NCBI GenBank assembly: GCA_020845705.1
Contig: JADLFH010000079.1
Span: forward strand, 1-45,715
Source of the DNA: Microthrixaceae bacterium
GTDB taxonomy: Bacteria > Actinomycetota > Acidimicrobiia > Acidimicrobiales > Microtrichaceae
Length of the DNA: 45,715 bases
Direction of reading: 5' to 3'
Part shown: positions 31,627 through 40,017 of the stretch, one piece after another
Position numbering within the stretch: the stretch's first letter is position 1
Layout of the letters: each line of letters opens with the position of its first letter
Program-made: the position numbers and the translations under genes
The notes under the pieces: generated by a model
What the model saw: the letters and a program-made list of their open reading frames with translations, nothing else
Database searches by the model: none
What the model was told of the DNA's origin: nothing

Positions 31627-32625
31627 TTGCGTCTGGCCATCCGCGTGTCGCTCAGCCTGGCGCTGGTGGGCGTACTCGTGTGGCGGATCCCCGACTTCGA
31701 CATGAACGAGCTGTTCCCGCGGTTCGGGATCGGCAATGCAGCATGGCTGTTGGCCGCGGGCGTCACGCTGCTGGGAGCGTTCGTGCTCCAGACGTTGCGC
31801 TGGTCCCAGGTCCTCCACGCCCTGGGTCACCGTGTGAGCTTCCCGAGGCTGCTGGCCGAGTTCCTCGCCGGGCAGTTCATCTCCAACGTGGTGCCGGCTG
31901 CCATCGGGGGTGATGTGATGCGCATCGCCCGCATGGGACGCCACATCGGCGACCGCGCCGACGCGTTCGCGTCGGTAGCGCTGGAGCGGCTCACCGGATG
32001 GATCGTGCTGCCCGGGATCAGCCTTGTGGCGATCGCCATCACACCCGGGTTCCAGCACCTGCCCCAGCACGCAACAACCGTCGCCGTCGGGGTGGATCTC
32101 GTCGCCCTCGCAGGTCTGCTGGGAGTGCTCGGCTTCGCAGCGAACCGACGCTGGTCCGACGCTGAGAGGACGACCACCGGATGGCGGCGCTGGATCGGGT
32201 CGCTGCACCTCGGGTTGGGCATCATCGGTCGCCACCCGGCGTCGATCTTCGGAGTCCTCGCAGCGGGAGTCGCGTTCCAGGTGACCCAGTGCCTGTCGAT
32301 CTGGCTCACGGCGAAGGCCCTCGATGTCCCACAGGTCGGCGTCGCGGCATCACTCGCCTTCTTCCCGCCAACCGCGATCGCCCAGAACGCACCGGTGGGC
32401 TTCGGCGGTCTCGGCGTCCGCGAGGGCGCCTTCGTCCTGTTCTTCGGCTCACTGGGAGTCGCCGACGCGCGCGCGATCGCCGTGGGGTTGGTCGGCTACG
32501 TCCTGATGGTTGGGACCAGCGCTCTCGGCGCACCCGCGTTCGCATTGGGAGGTTGGCGCAAGGAGATGGCCGGCAGCGGGGAATCCGAACCCCGCCCGCT
32601 CATGGAAGCACCTGAAGCCTCGTAG
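31627..32625 (+). CDS. UPF0104 / lysylphosphatidylglycerol synthase-TM-like membrane protein
   Basis: The 332-residue protein has about eight membrane helices and the family signature pattern: LRWSQVLHALGHRVSFPRLLAEFLAGQFISNVVPAAIGGDVMRIARM near residues 57-100, ASVALERLTG near 117, and FFPPTAIAQNAPVGFGGLGVREGAFVLFF near 245. Relatives include the flippase-like domain of MprF and many proteins near glycolipid genes. TTG 31627 fits the family's N terminus; no ribosome binding site is evident. It is followed 6 nt later by dxs, suggesting cotranscription and a possible link to isoprenoid lipid carriers. Confidence 0.8.
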   Translation: MRLAIRVSLSLALVGVLVWRIPDFDMNELFPRFGIGNAAWLLAAGVTLLGAFVLQTLRWSQVLHALGHRVSFPRLLAEFLAGQFISNVVPAAIGGDVMRIARMGRHIGDRADAFASVALERLTGWIVLPGISLVAIAITPGFQHLPQHATTVAVGVDLVALAGLLGVLGFAANRRWSDAERTTTGWRRWIGSLHLGLGIIGRHPASIFGVLAAGVAFQVTQCLSIWLTAKALDVPQVGVAASLAFFPPTAIAQNAPVGFGGLGVREGAFVLFFGSLGVADARAIAVGLVGYVLMVGTSALGAPAFALGGWRKEMAGSGESEPRPLMEAPEAS

Positions 32626-32631
32626 TCTGGT

Positions 32632-34497
32632 GTGGACATGCTGCTAGACCGCATCAACTCACCGGCCGATCTCCGTCGGCTCGACCACACGGCACTCGAC
32701 CAGTTGGCCGAAGAGATCAGATCCGTGATCGTGGAGCAGATCCGAGGTACCGGCAACGGCCACCTGGGCTCCAACCTGGGCGCCGTGGAGCTCACCCTGG
32801 CGCTGCATCGCGTCTTCGACTCCCCCCACGACGTGATCCTGTGGGACACCGGCCACCAGGCATACGTCCACAAGCTCGTCACGGGCCGGCGCGACCAGTT
32901 CCACACGATTCGCCAACAGGGCGGCCTGTCGGGTTACCCGTCACGGAGTGAGTCGCCTCATGACTGGGTCGAAAACAGCCACGCCTCCACCAGCATCTCC
33001 TATGCGCACGGCCTCGCAACGGCCCAGCACCTGAGGGGTGGGCCGCAGCACCGGATAGTCGCGGTCATCGGAGACGGCGCCCTCACCGGCGGCATGGCCT
33101 ACGAAGGCCTCAACAACCTGGGCCACTCAGGTCGTGACGTTGTGGTCGTGCTCAACGACAACGGCCGATCGTACGCACCGACGATCTCACGCCTCTCCGA
33201 GAGCCTCTCGAAGCTCCGTGCCGACCCGCGCTATCGGCGTGGCCAGGCCCGGGTCGAACGGGTGCTGAGCGACGTTCCGCTGTTCGGCTCCTACCTCGAG
33301 CGCACCTTCGACGGGGCCAAGGCGGCGCTGCGCGTCATGTTCGAACCGCCTGCGTTCTTCGAGGACCTCGGTGTCGGCTACCTGGGTCCCCTCGACGGCC
33401 ACGACATCGCGGGGCTCGAGCGAGCGCTTGCCAACGCGGCTCAGATGGGAGGGCCGGTCGTGGTGCATGTGCTCACGCAGAAGGGCCGCGGCTACGGGCC
33501 GGCCCTCAACGACGACGTGAAGAACATGCACGATCTGTCCGAACTGAAGGAAGGCTCCTACACCAGCGCCTTCTCCGACGCGATCGTCGCCGAGGCCGAG
33601 CGGCGCCCCGAGCTCGTCGCCATCACCGCCGCGATGCCGGATTCAACCGGGCTCCTCCCCTTCCGGGAGAAGTTCCCGGATCGACTGATCGACGTGGGCA
33701 TCGCCGAGCAGCACGCGGTCACCGCTGCCGCGGGCATGGCCATGGGAGGCCTGCGACCCGTCGTCGCGGTCTACTCCACCTTCCTCACCCGGGCGATCGA
33801 CCAGGTGAATCTCGATGTGGGCCTCCACCACCTCCCGGTGGTGTTCGTCGCCGACCGAGCCGGCATCACCGGCGACGACGGCCCGTCGCATCATGGCGTG
33901 CTGGACATGGTGCTGTTCACGAAGGTTCCGGACATGACGGTGTTCGCACCGTCGTCCTACGGAGAGGTCGCCCAGATGCTCGGCGACGCACTCGACCTTT
34001 GCACCGACGGCCCCGCCCTAATCCGCTTCCCCAAGACGATGCCGCCCGCGAGTTCCCACGACGAGGTGGGGAGCGGCTTGAGGGCTCGGCTCGTCCGCGA
34101 GGGCGCCGGATCCATCTGTATCGTTGGCGTGGGCAAGATGCTGGCGACCGCGGTCGAGGCCGCTTGCCGCATCGGCGAAGAGGGCACCGATGTCACCGTG
34201 TGGGATCCGCGGATCGTGAAGCCACTCGACGTCGAGATGCTCCACGACCTGGCACGCCACGACCTGGTCGTCACCATTGAGGACGGATTGCGAGACGGCG
34301 GCGTCGGCTCCATGATCACCGACTCCCTCAGCGACCTGGCACCGGTCGGGGGGCCATCGGTGCGCATCCTCGGCGTACCTTCCGCGCACCTGCCTCACGC
34401 AAAGCCGGATGCGATCCTCTCGGAGCTCGGCCTCGACGTCGAGGGCATCCTCAGCGAGATCCATGCCTGGCAGCGGTCGGCCGCGCTGGGTCGCTGA
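32632..34497 (+). CDS. dxs: 1-deoxy-D-xylulose-5-phosphate synthase
   Basis: The 621-residue thiamine diphosphate enzyme condenses pyruvate with glyceraldehyde 3-phosphate in the first step of the MEP isoprenoid pathway. It shows GTGNGHLGSNLGAVELTLALH near residue 40, VILWDTGHQAYVHKL near 68, the ThDP/Mg motif GDGALTGGMAYEGLNN near 148, KGRGYGPA near 285, the catalytic-Glu segment GIAEQHAVTAAAGMA near 355, and DRAGITGDDGPSHHG near 412. GTG 32632 or ATG 32638 may be used; TAGTCT lies 9 nt before the latter. Confidence 0.95.
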   Translation: MDMLLDRINSPADLRRLDHTALDQLAEEIRSVIVEQIRGTGNGHLGSNLGAVELTLALHRVFDSPHDVILWDTGHQAYVHKLVTGRRDQFHTIRQQGGLSGYPSRSESPHDWVENSHASTSISYAHGLATAQHLRGGPQHRIVAVIGDGALTGGMAYEGLNNLGHSGRDVVVVLNDNGRSYAPTISRLSESLSKLRADPRYRRGQARVERVLSDVPLFGSYLERTFDGAKAALRVMFEPPAFFEDLGVGYLGPLDGHDIAGLERALANAAQMGGPVVVHVLTQKGRGYGPALNDDVKNMHDLSELKEGSYTSAFSDAIVAEAERRPELVAITAAMPDSTGLLPFREKFPDRLIDVGIAEQHAVTAAAGMAMGGLRPVVAVYSTFLTRAIDQVNLDVGLHHLPVVFVADRAGITGDDGPSHHGVLDMVLFTKVPDMTVFAPSSYGEVAQMLGDALDLCTDGPALIRFPKTMPPASSHDEVGSGLRARLVREGAGSICIVGVGKMLATAVEAACRIGEEGTDVTVWDPRIVKPLDVEMLHDLARHDLVVTIEDGLRDGGVGSMITDSLSDLAPVGGPSVRILGVPSAHLPHAKPDAILSELGLDVEGILSEIHAWQRSAALGR

Positions 34498-34508
34498 ACG
34501 AGTTGGGC

Positions 34509-35159
34509 TCAGTAGAAGGGGCTCTCACCCGCCGAGTGGTCGGTGGCGTCGATGATCTCGGTGACCTCCGGAATCGCATCGCGGATCGCCCGGTCGATGC
34601 CTTGGGTGATGGTCATGCGACTCATCGCACATCCTTGGCATCCTCCGCCCAGCGTTATGAAGACACGCTCGTCGTCCTCCACCCCCACGAGGGTTGCGAA
34701 ACCTCCGTGTGACGCCAAGGAAGGATTGATCTGTTGATCGATGAGCTGCTGCACGCGTTCGGCCACGGTGCCTTCGAGATGCAGCTCGACACCCGCCAGG
34801 GGATCGGGCCTGTTGGGATTGCGGATGACGAGGCCGCCCTGGGTCGGGTTCCGAGGCACGTCGAGCACCGAACCGCGGAGTTGCTCGACCGAGGATCCGG
34901 GCACGATCACCGAGATCCCGCCGAGGTCGCAGACGAGGTCGTCGCCCGAGGCCTCGCTCAGCTCGTCGAAGGACAGGTCGTAGACGAAGTCGACGCCCCT
35001 TGTTCCGGTTATCTCGATCCGCAGCCCCAGTGATTCGGGATCGCCCTCGTCGGCCAGGAGGCCGAGCACGGTCTCCATTGCGACGGGGGAGATCTCCAAT
35101 ACCGGCACCGTTGCCCCGTCGGTTGGGTTCTCGGTCAGTTCGCTGGTCATCTCGGCCAT
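34509..35159 (-). CDS. nfuA: NfuA-like iron-sulfur cluster carrier
   Basis: The 216-residue protein joins an N-terminal degenerate A-type carrier domain (VLEISPVAMETVLGLLADEG to VLDVPRNPTQGGLVIRNPN) to a C-terminal NifU-like domain with the cluster ligands GGGCQGCAMSRMTITQGID near residue 175. The A-type domain lacks the usual conserved cysteines, as in E. coli NfuA. It delivers 4Fe-4S clusters to client enzymes; radical SAM MoaA in this window would be such a client. ATG 35159 is used; ATG 35150 is an alternative. It converges with dxs across 11 bp. Confidence 0.9.
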   Translation of the reverse strand: MAEMTSELTENPTDGATVPVLEISPVAMETVLGLLADEGDPESLGLRIEITGTRGVDFVYDLSFDELSEASGDDLVCDLGGISVIVPGSSVEQLRGSVLDVPRNPTQGGLVIRNPNRPDPLAGVELHLEGTVAERVQQLIDQQINPSLASHGGFATLVGVEDDERVFITLGGGCQGCAMSRMTITQGIDRAIRDAIPEVTEIIDATDHSAGESPFY

Positions 35160-35227
35160 GGTCCGACCATTTTCCCAGCAGCGACGCGCTATCGGCCACT
35201 CCGGTGGGGGACCTGTCCCGCACTTCG

Positions 35228-35233
35228 TATAGA
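35228..35233 (+). promoter_or_regulatory. -10 box of the LPNTG protein gene
   Basis: TATAGA lies 33 nt before the GTG at 35267. Just upstream is GGGAC-CT-GTCCC (35208-35219), a short inverted repeat in the divergent nfuA-LPNTG gap. Confidence 0.4.
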
Positions 35234-35266
35234 ACCCCATGGGCAGGACGCGGTACCCTCCCCGCC

Positions 35267-36118
35267 GTGCGACGAATCGTGATCCTTGCAATGGTGCTGG
35301 CGGCAGCAACGGTCGGTGCGTTCGAAGGCCTTCCAGCGGCGGCGGACATCTCCTCGAGCCAGATAAGCGTGGTCTCCACGCCGACGGCCGAACAGCCTGA
35401 GTGCACGCCTGCGAAGGACAAGAACGCCACCGGCAAGGTCACCTGGCCGAGCGGCGCATTCCAGTTCACGATCGAAGCCAAGGCCCCGATCTGTGAGACC
35501 GTGACAGCGGTCGTGTACCTCATGCCGTTCAACCCGGGGTGGCGTTGGCCTCAGCACAAGATCGAAGAGGTGAAGTTCCAGGTACCCGCCGGCATCACCA
35601 CGATCACGTACAGCTTCGCGTGCAACCCTCAGCAGTTCGACGTGATCACAGGCGATGCACCCAACACCATCGACGCCCTCTTCGGCCCGATGCACGGCCC
35701 GTTGCTGTTCGAGGACCCGTACTCCTCCACGTTCCAGTTCCCCAAGCCCGGTTGCACCACGCCCACCACGACCACCACGACCACCACGACCACCACGACG
35801 ACCACGACCTCAACGACGACCACCACACTCCCCACCGTGGCCAGCACCACCACCACGATCACTTCGGTAGGCGGCGCAACCACAACCGTGGTGGCCCCCA
35901 CAACCATCGCCCAGGTCCCCACATCGGTTGCCGGTGTCACCACCACGGTGGCCTCTGATGAGCGGGGGCCGATCAGCGTCAGCGACACCGAGGAGACCAG
36001 CGGCGGGAATCTGCCCAATACGGGTTTCTCCGGCGGACGCCTGATCCTCATAGCGCTGGGATGCATCGCCTTTGGTCTCGTCACGGTCCGGATCGCCCGA
36101 ATCCGCACCAAGGCCTAG
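35267..36118 (+). CDS. LPXTG-type cell-wall-anchored protein with threonine stalk
   Basis: The 283-residue protein has a signal peptide (MRRIVILAMVLAAATVGAF, cleavage near LPAAA-DIS). A globular domain of about 135 residues follows, with four cysteines (PECTP, APICE, FACNP, PGCTT) that could form two disulfides, then a nearly pure threonine stalk. A second Thr/Val-rich linker, the sortase motif LPNTG near residue 245, a membrane helix (LILIALGCIAFGLVTV) and a basic tail RIARIRTKA complete it. It should be covalently attached to peptidoglycan by a sortase encoded elsewhere. The globular domain is unrecognised. GTG 35267 lacks a good ribosome binding site but starts directly at the signal peptide. 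Confidence 0.85.
   Translation: MRRIVILAMVLAAATVGAFEGLPAAADISSSQISVVSTPTAEQPECTPAKDKNATGKVTWPSGAFQFTIEAKAPICETVTAVVYLMPFNPGWRWPQHKIEEVKFQVPAGITTITYSFACNPQQFDVITGDAPNTIDALFGPMHGPLLFEDPYSSTFQFPKPGCTTPTTTTTTTTTTTTTTTSTTTTTLPTVASTTTTITSVGGATTTVVAPTTIAQVPTSVAGVTTTVASDERGPISVSDTEETSGGNLPNTGFSGGRLILIALGCIAFGLVTVRIARIRTKA
35756..35826 (+). repeat. In-frame ACC/ACG triplet tract encoding the threonine stalk
   Basis: The tract is built almost wholly of Thr codons, interrupted by one Pro and one Ser codon. Unit changes of 3 bp would alter stalk length without shifting the frame. The antisense strand gives a false poly-Val frame. Confidence 0.8.
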
Positions 36119-36148
36119 AACCTCGAGCCGTCACACCTACGGTTCCGG

Positions 36149-36184
36149 GGTGCGGTTGGCACCGGGTTCGGTGCTCTGGGCACC
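36149..36184. terminator. Two tandem hairpins between convergent genes
   Basis: GGTGC-N5-GCACC occurs twice, at 36149-36163 and 36170-36184, 21 bp apart. The gap (36119-36216) separates the convergent LPNTG and ABC-F genes. A bidirectional terminator is likely, although no U-tract follows; a protein binding site with two-turn spacing is the alternative. Confidence 0.45.
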
Positions 36185-36216
36185 ACAGAAGCCGGCTCGC
36201 TTCGCGGGACTGCGCC

Positions 36217-38013
36217 TCATTCGCCGACCTGCAACCCCCTCGCCTCGGCTTCGGAAGCAAGGGTGAGCCATTCCTCCTCGGTCGCCTCCAACTCGGCCGC
36301 GACCTCGCCCAGCTCGCGGCTGATCGATTCCAGTCGTCCGTGTCCCCCAGGCTCCGCCGCAGCACCCACGAGCTGCGCGTGAAGTCCGTCGCTGCGCTCC
36401 TGCAACTGCCGCATCAGACGGCCGGCGGTCCTCAACCGATGCCGGAGCGTGCTGGGGCTCATGGTCCGATCGGTTTGCACCTCGACATGCGGCATCTCGT
36501 CGCGGGTTGAGGATGCCCTTGATCCCACCGAATCGCCCAGTGTGAGCCCACCCCCTCGACGCTGACGCGCCGCGCGACGCTCCCGTTCCCACAACGCCAG
36601 ACCACCCGGGCGACGACCCACCACCCCGGTGCCGTCCATCACGATCACGTCGGCAACGGTGCGTTCGAGGAAAGCGCGGTCGTGGCTGACCACAACGAGC
36701 GCGCCCGGCCATTCCTCCAGGAACTCCTCCAGCGACCTCAACGTGTCCAGATCGAGGTCATTGGTTGGCTCATCGAGCAACAGGACGTTGGGGCGACGGG
36801 CAAGGGTCAGCAGGAGCTGGAGCCTGCGTCGCTCGCCACCCGACAAGGTGCCCACCTCCGCCCACTGCGCGTCGCCGTCGAACCAGAAGGCCTCCATGAG
36901 CGCCGAGTCCCGCCAGTCCGGCACCCGATCAGGTCCCACGACGGCGTCTCGGACACGAAGATTCGGGTCGAGGTCACGGCCCCGTTGGTCGAAGATCCCC
37001 ACCTGCGCCGTACTTCCGAAGACCACAGAGCCTTCGACGGGATCGAGGCGGCCGGCGATGACGTCCAACAGCGTCGACTTGCCCGCGCCGTTCGGTCCGA
37101 CGACGCCGAGACGCTCGCGTGGGTCCAACAACAGCTCCGCATCCCGGAACAACCAGTTCTCGTCGAAGCGGTGCCCGACGCCGCGAAGCTCCACGACCAC
37201 GTCACCCAGGCGTGGAGTTCCGAAGTGAAGGTCCAGATCACCTGCCCGCGCGGCGGCCTGCGGGCGAGCGTCGAGCACGTCCCGTGCCCGAGCGATGTGC
37301 GCCTTCGGTTTGGAGGTCCGCGCCGGCGCCCCACGCCTCAGCCAGGCAAGCTCCTGTCGGGCGATGTTGCGCCGACGCGCGTCGGCCTCCGCGGCACGGA
37401 CCTCGCGCGCGGCACGCGCTTCGAGATAGGACGAGTACCCGCCTTCGTGGACGTACGAGCAACCTCGATCGAGCTCCACGATGCGTGTCGTGGTCCGGTC
37501 GAGCAGGTGCCGGTCGTGGGTGACCAGGACGAGGCCACCCCGGTAGCCGGCGAGGCGGTCCTCCACCCAGGCGATCGCGTCGACGTCGAGGTGGTTTGTC
37601 GGCTCGTCGAGTATGAGCAGATCGCTCTCCGACACGAGTGCGGCGGCGAGCGCCACACGTTTCGCCTGGCCGCCCGAGAGTCGCCCCAGCGGCTGGTCCG
37701 CCAGCTTCGCCAGACCCAGGCGCTCCAGCACCTCCGCCGACTCCCAGGACCCACCGGCGGCCTCGGCGACGGTTTCTCCATGGAGCGTGGGATCCTGGTC
37801 CAACACCGCCACACGCACGCCACGGCCCCGCCGAACGACCCCTTCCTCCGGCTCGATCTCACCCGACAGCACCCGCAACAACGTGGATTTCCCGGTGCCG
37901 TTGATCCCGACGATGCCCACGCGGTCGCCCGTGGACACGGTCAGGGAGAGATCCGCGAAGAGGGGTCGTCCAGGACGGGAACAGGAAACGCTCGCCGCGT
38001 CGACCAGGATCAC
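36217..38013 (-). CDS. uup: ABC-F family ATPase, Uup-like
   Basis: The 598-residue soluble protein has two ABC domains. Walker A motifs are GINGTGKST near residue 36 and GPNGAGKST near 315; signatures are [15 protein letters not shown] and [15 protein letters not shown]; Walker B motifs are [14 protein letters not shown] and [14 protein letters not shown]. The linker between them is Arg-rich and helical, and the C terminus forms a coiled coil ([16 protein letters not shown] onwards), as in Uup. ABC-F proteins act on ribosomes rather than as transporters. The GTG start follows TAGGCT by 6 nt, implying a leaderless mRNA. Confidence 0.92.
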   Translation of the reverse strand: MILVDAASVSCSRPGRPLFADLSLTVSTGDRVGIVGINGTGKSTLLRVLSGEIEPEEGVVRRGRGVRVAVLDQDPTLHGETVAEAAGGSWESAEVLERLGLAKLADQPLGRLSGGQAKRVALAAALVSESDLLILDEPTNHLDVDAIAWVEDRLAGYRGGLVLVTHDRHLLDRTTTRIVELDRGCSYVHEGGYSSYLEARAAREVRAAEADARRRNIARQELAWLRRGAPARTSKPKAHIARARDVLDARPQAAARAGDLDLHFGTPRLGDVVVELRGVGHRFDENWLFRDAELLLDPRERLGVVGPNGAGKSTLLDVIAGRLDPVEGSVVFGSTAQVGIFDQRGRDLDPNLRVRDAVVGPDRVPDWRDSALMEAFWFDGDAQWAEVGTLSGGERRRLQLLLTLARRPNVLLLDEPTNDLDLDTLRSLEEFLEEWPGALVVVSHDRAFLERTVADVIVMDGTGVVGRRPGGLALWERERRAARQRRGGGLTLGDSVGSRASSTRDEMPHVEVQTDRTMSPSTLRHRLRTAGRLMRQLQERSDGLHAQLVGAAAEPGGHGRLESISRELGEVAAELEATEEEWLTLASEAEARGLQVGE

Positions 38014-38019
38014 GATGCC

Positions 38020-38025
38020 AGCCTA
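38020..38025 (-). promoter_or_regulatory. -10 box of a leaderless promoter (uup)
   Basis: TAGGCT on the minus strand lies 6 nt before the GTG at 38013, with no ribosome binding site. Confidence 0.5.
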
Positions 38026-38057
38026 CGGAGCCCCCCGAGGGCCGGCGTGAAGCGCGC

Positions 38058-39917
38058 TCAGGGCGCGGTGGCCTCCAGCCGCTGATCCAGCCAATGCGAC
38101 ATCACCGTCTTCGATCCCGGATCGTCAAAGGTGACATGGGCCATCAGCGCCTTCGCGAAGTTCGAATCGAGCTGCGAGGTCTGGTTCTGCGATGCACCGG
38201 TGCCGTTGGACGGGATGGCCTCGACGCGGGTGATCGACGAGGGGACCTCAACGACCATGGGTCCGCTCAACGGAAGATCGAGCAGCTCCATCATCCGGTT
38301 GCTGGAGGCATTCGGCACAACGCCGTCCTGGCGTGCATAGGCCAGCCACAACGGCGTCCCAGCCGCCTTGATGCGATCGAGCAGATTCGAGTTCTCCGCT
38401 CGGTCCAACAGCATCGACACCGTGCCCACCAGTGCCTGGGTGTCTCCGGGCGAGGCCCCAGTGGGCTCGACCGGCGAGAACAGGAGCCAGAGGATCGAGT
38501 GGTAGAGCGTGTCGAGGATGCCCGAGCCGGCCACCTGGAGGAACGCGCCGTCGAGCTCAGGAGCGAGCGCAACGAAACTGGCCCCAAGGAAACCCCCCAT
38601 CGAGGTGCCCTCGTAGAAGATCCGGCTGGTGTCGAGGTCCGCCACTCCATCGCCTGTCTCCCCGTTCCACCAAGTCCAGGGCATCTGATCGAGCCCTCCG
38701 AAATGCTGCTTGACGGCCATGAGCAGCGAAAGCTCATCGAACTCCCCCTGCAACGGCATCGACAGGAGTCGGCCGAACGTGGCCGGCTTCGCGAGATCGA
38801 AAAGCCATCCGCCCTCGTGCTGTCGTGAACCGTGGTTGGGGATGTCGATGCCAACTGTGGCAATCCCCTTGGCCGCATTGAGCCCGGCGACCGTGGCCAT
38901 CGACTCCTTGAAGGCGGACAGCCCGTGCCCGTAGATCGCCACGGGCGCCCCCGCCCCAGATGCAGGTCGAGCGGGCATCACCATGACGAAGTCGATCCAG
39001 CGCTCGCCAACCGATCCGGTGCCACCGGGAGGGATCGCTCCCGACGAGTCACGGAAGTCGGTCACTCGGACCTGGCCTGTCACCTGGGCGGCACCACCGA
39101 GCAGCGAAGGACCCGTCCGAACGCTGCGGATCGGGTGATCCTCGGCACGAACGACACTCGCCATGCGGTCGAGGTCGTCGGTGACGTTGGCCTGGCTGCG
39201 GACGGTGAAGGCGGTGGCCGATACCAACGACGACCATGAGAGCTCTGGCGCAACCTCGGCCAGGTCGGTTCGGATTCGATCCAGTCGACCGTCCGAAGCC
39301 TCTGACGCGGGCCGGTCGAGCCCTGCGGCTCGCGGCAGATCAGTGCCGTCGGCCGCCCTGAGTTGGTCGGTCAGAACCGCGACGAAGCGGTGGCCGTAGT
39401 CGAATCGGGTGGAGGGCCAGGCGACGAGGATCCGGTCGACGGCACCCAGCCGCCCTGCATCAAGGCTCACCTCGGCACGGATCTCGACACGTTCGCCCGA
39501 CGTGATGTCGTAGACGGCGAAAGCGTCACCGCCGTCAGCCGGAAGGCTCGACGGTGAGATAGCCGTCGGGAGCTCGAAGAAGATCGGAGTCACCGTCGAG
39601 AATCCGTCGGCACCTTCGAATGCGGTCTTCACCGAAGCACCCGTGTCGAACTGATCCAGGATTCGTGCGGGCAGGACGTCAGGCGGCATTTCGATACGGA
39701 CGCCCGTTGCGGTCGTGGGGTCGTCGGTCTCCCAGCGGTCCGACGGATACGGCAGAAGGCAGCTCTCCGTGTGCACGTCGGTGCAGGGAACCGACGCCTC
39801 CGCCGGTGCCGTCTCCGCCGCGGCGCCCGGCACGGGCATCGACGACACCACCGCCACCGCGACTCCCCAGATCAAGCCAACCCGGCGCCAACGGCGCGTC
39901 ATGCACTTCTCGCCCAC
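38058..39917 (-). CDS. Secreted alpha/beta-fold hydrolase, paralogue 1
   Basis: The 619-residue protein has a signal peptide (VGLIWGVAVAVVSSMPVPGAAA) and a beta-rich N-terminal domain with CLLPYPSDRW near residue 53 and DGFSTVTPIFFELP near 103. This resembles the N-terminal domain of VolA-type bacterial lipases. The hydrolase domain follows with VAIYGHGLSAFKES near 325, the nucleophile elbow YEGTSMGGFLGAS near 435 and the likely acid segment YARQDGVVPNASS near 545. GTG 39917 is chosen because GGAGGGAG lies 6 nt upstream; ATG 39902 is an alternative. It shares the CLLP-PS-R and DGFS motifs with the gene at 42821-44971. Lipase or esterase activity is inferred. Confidence 0.78.
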   Translation of the reverse strand: MGEKCMTRRWRRVGLIWGVAVAVVSSMPVPGAAAETAPAEASVPCTDVHTESCLLPYPSDRWETDDPTTATGVRIEMPPDVLPARILDQFDTGASVKTAFEGADGFSTVTPIFFELPTAISPSSLPADGGDAFAVYDITSGERVEIRAEVSLDAGRLGAVDRILVAWPSTRFDYGHRFVAVLTDQLRAADGTDLPRAAGLDRPASEASDGRLDRIRTDLAEVAPELSWSSLVSATAFTVRSQANVTDDLDRMASVVRAEDHPIRSVRTGPSLLGGAAQVTGQVRVTDFRDSSGAIPPGGTGSVGERWIDFVMVMPARPASGAGAPVAIYGHGLSAFKESMATVAGLNAAKGIATVGIDIPNHGSRQHEGGWLFDLAKPATFGRLLSMPLQGEFDELSLLMAVKQHFGGLDQMPWTWWNGETGDGVADLDTSRIFYEGTSMGGFLGASFVALAPELDGAFLQVAGSGILDTLYHSILWLLFSPVEPTGASPGDTQALVGTVSMLLDRAENSNLLDRIKAAGTPLWLAYARQDGVVPNASSNRMMELLDLPLSGPMVVEVPSSITRVEAIPSNGTGASQNQTSQLDSNFAKALMAHVTFDDPGSKTVMSHWLDQRLEATAP

Positions 39918-40017
39918 ATCTAACTCCCTCCAGCATTCACGACCTCTTCGTCGCGACTCATGGAACGTAGTTCGCCTGCTTCTCCTTCGGCCTATCGACG
40001 AGGGGGGACCTCGATCC

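Noticed and set aside
35629..36111. Antisense frame encoding poly-Val
   Set aside because: It is the complement of the Thr-codon tract in the LPNTG gene and has no independent support.
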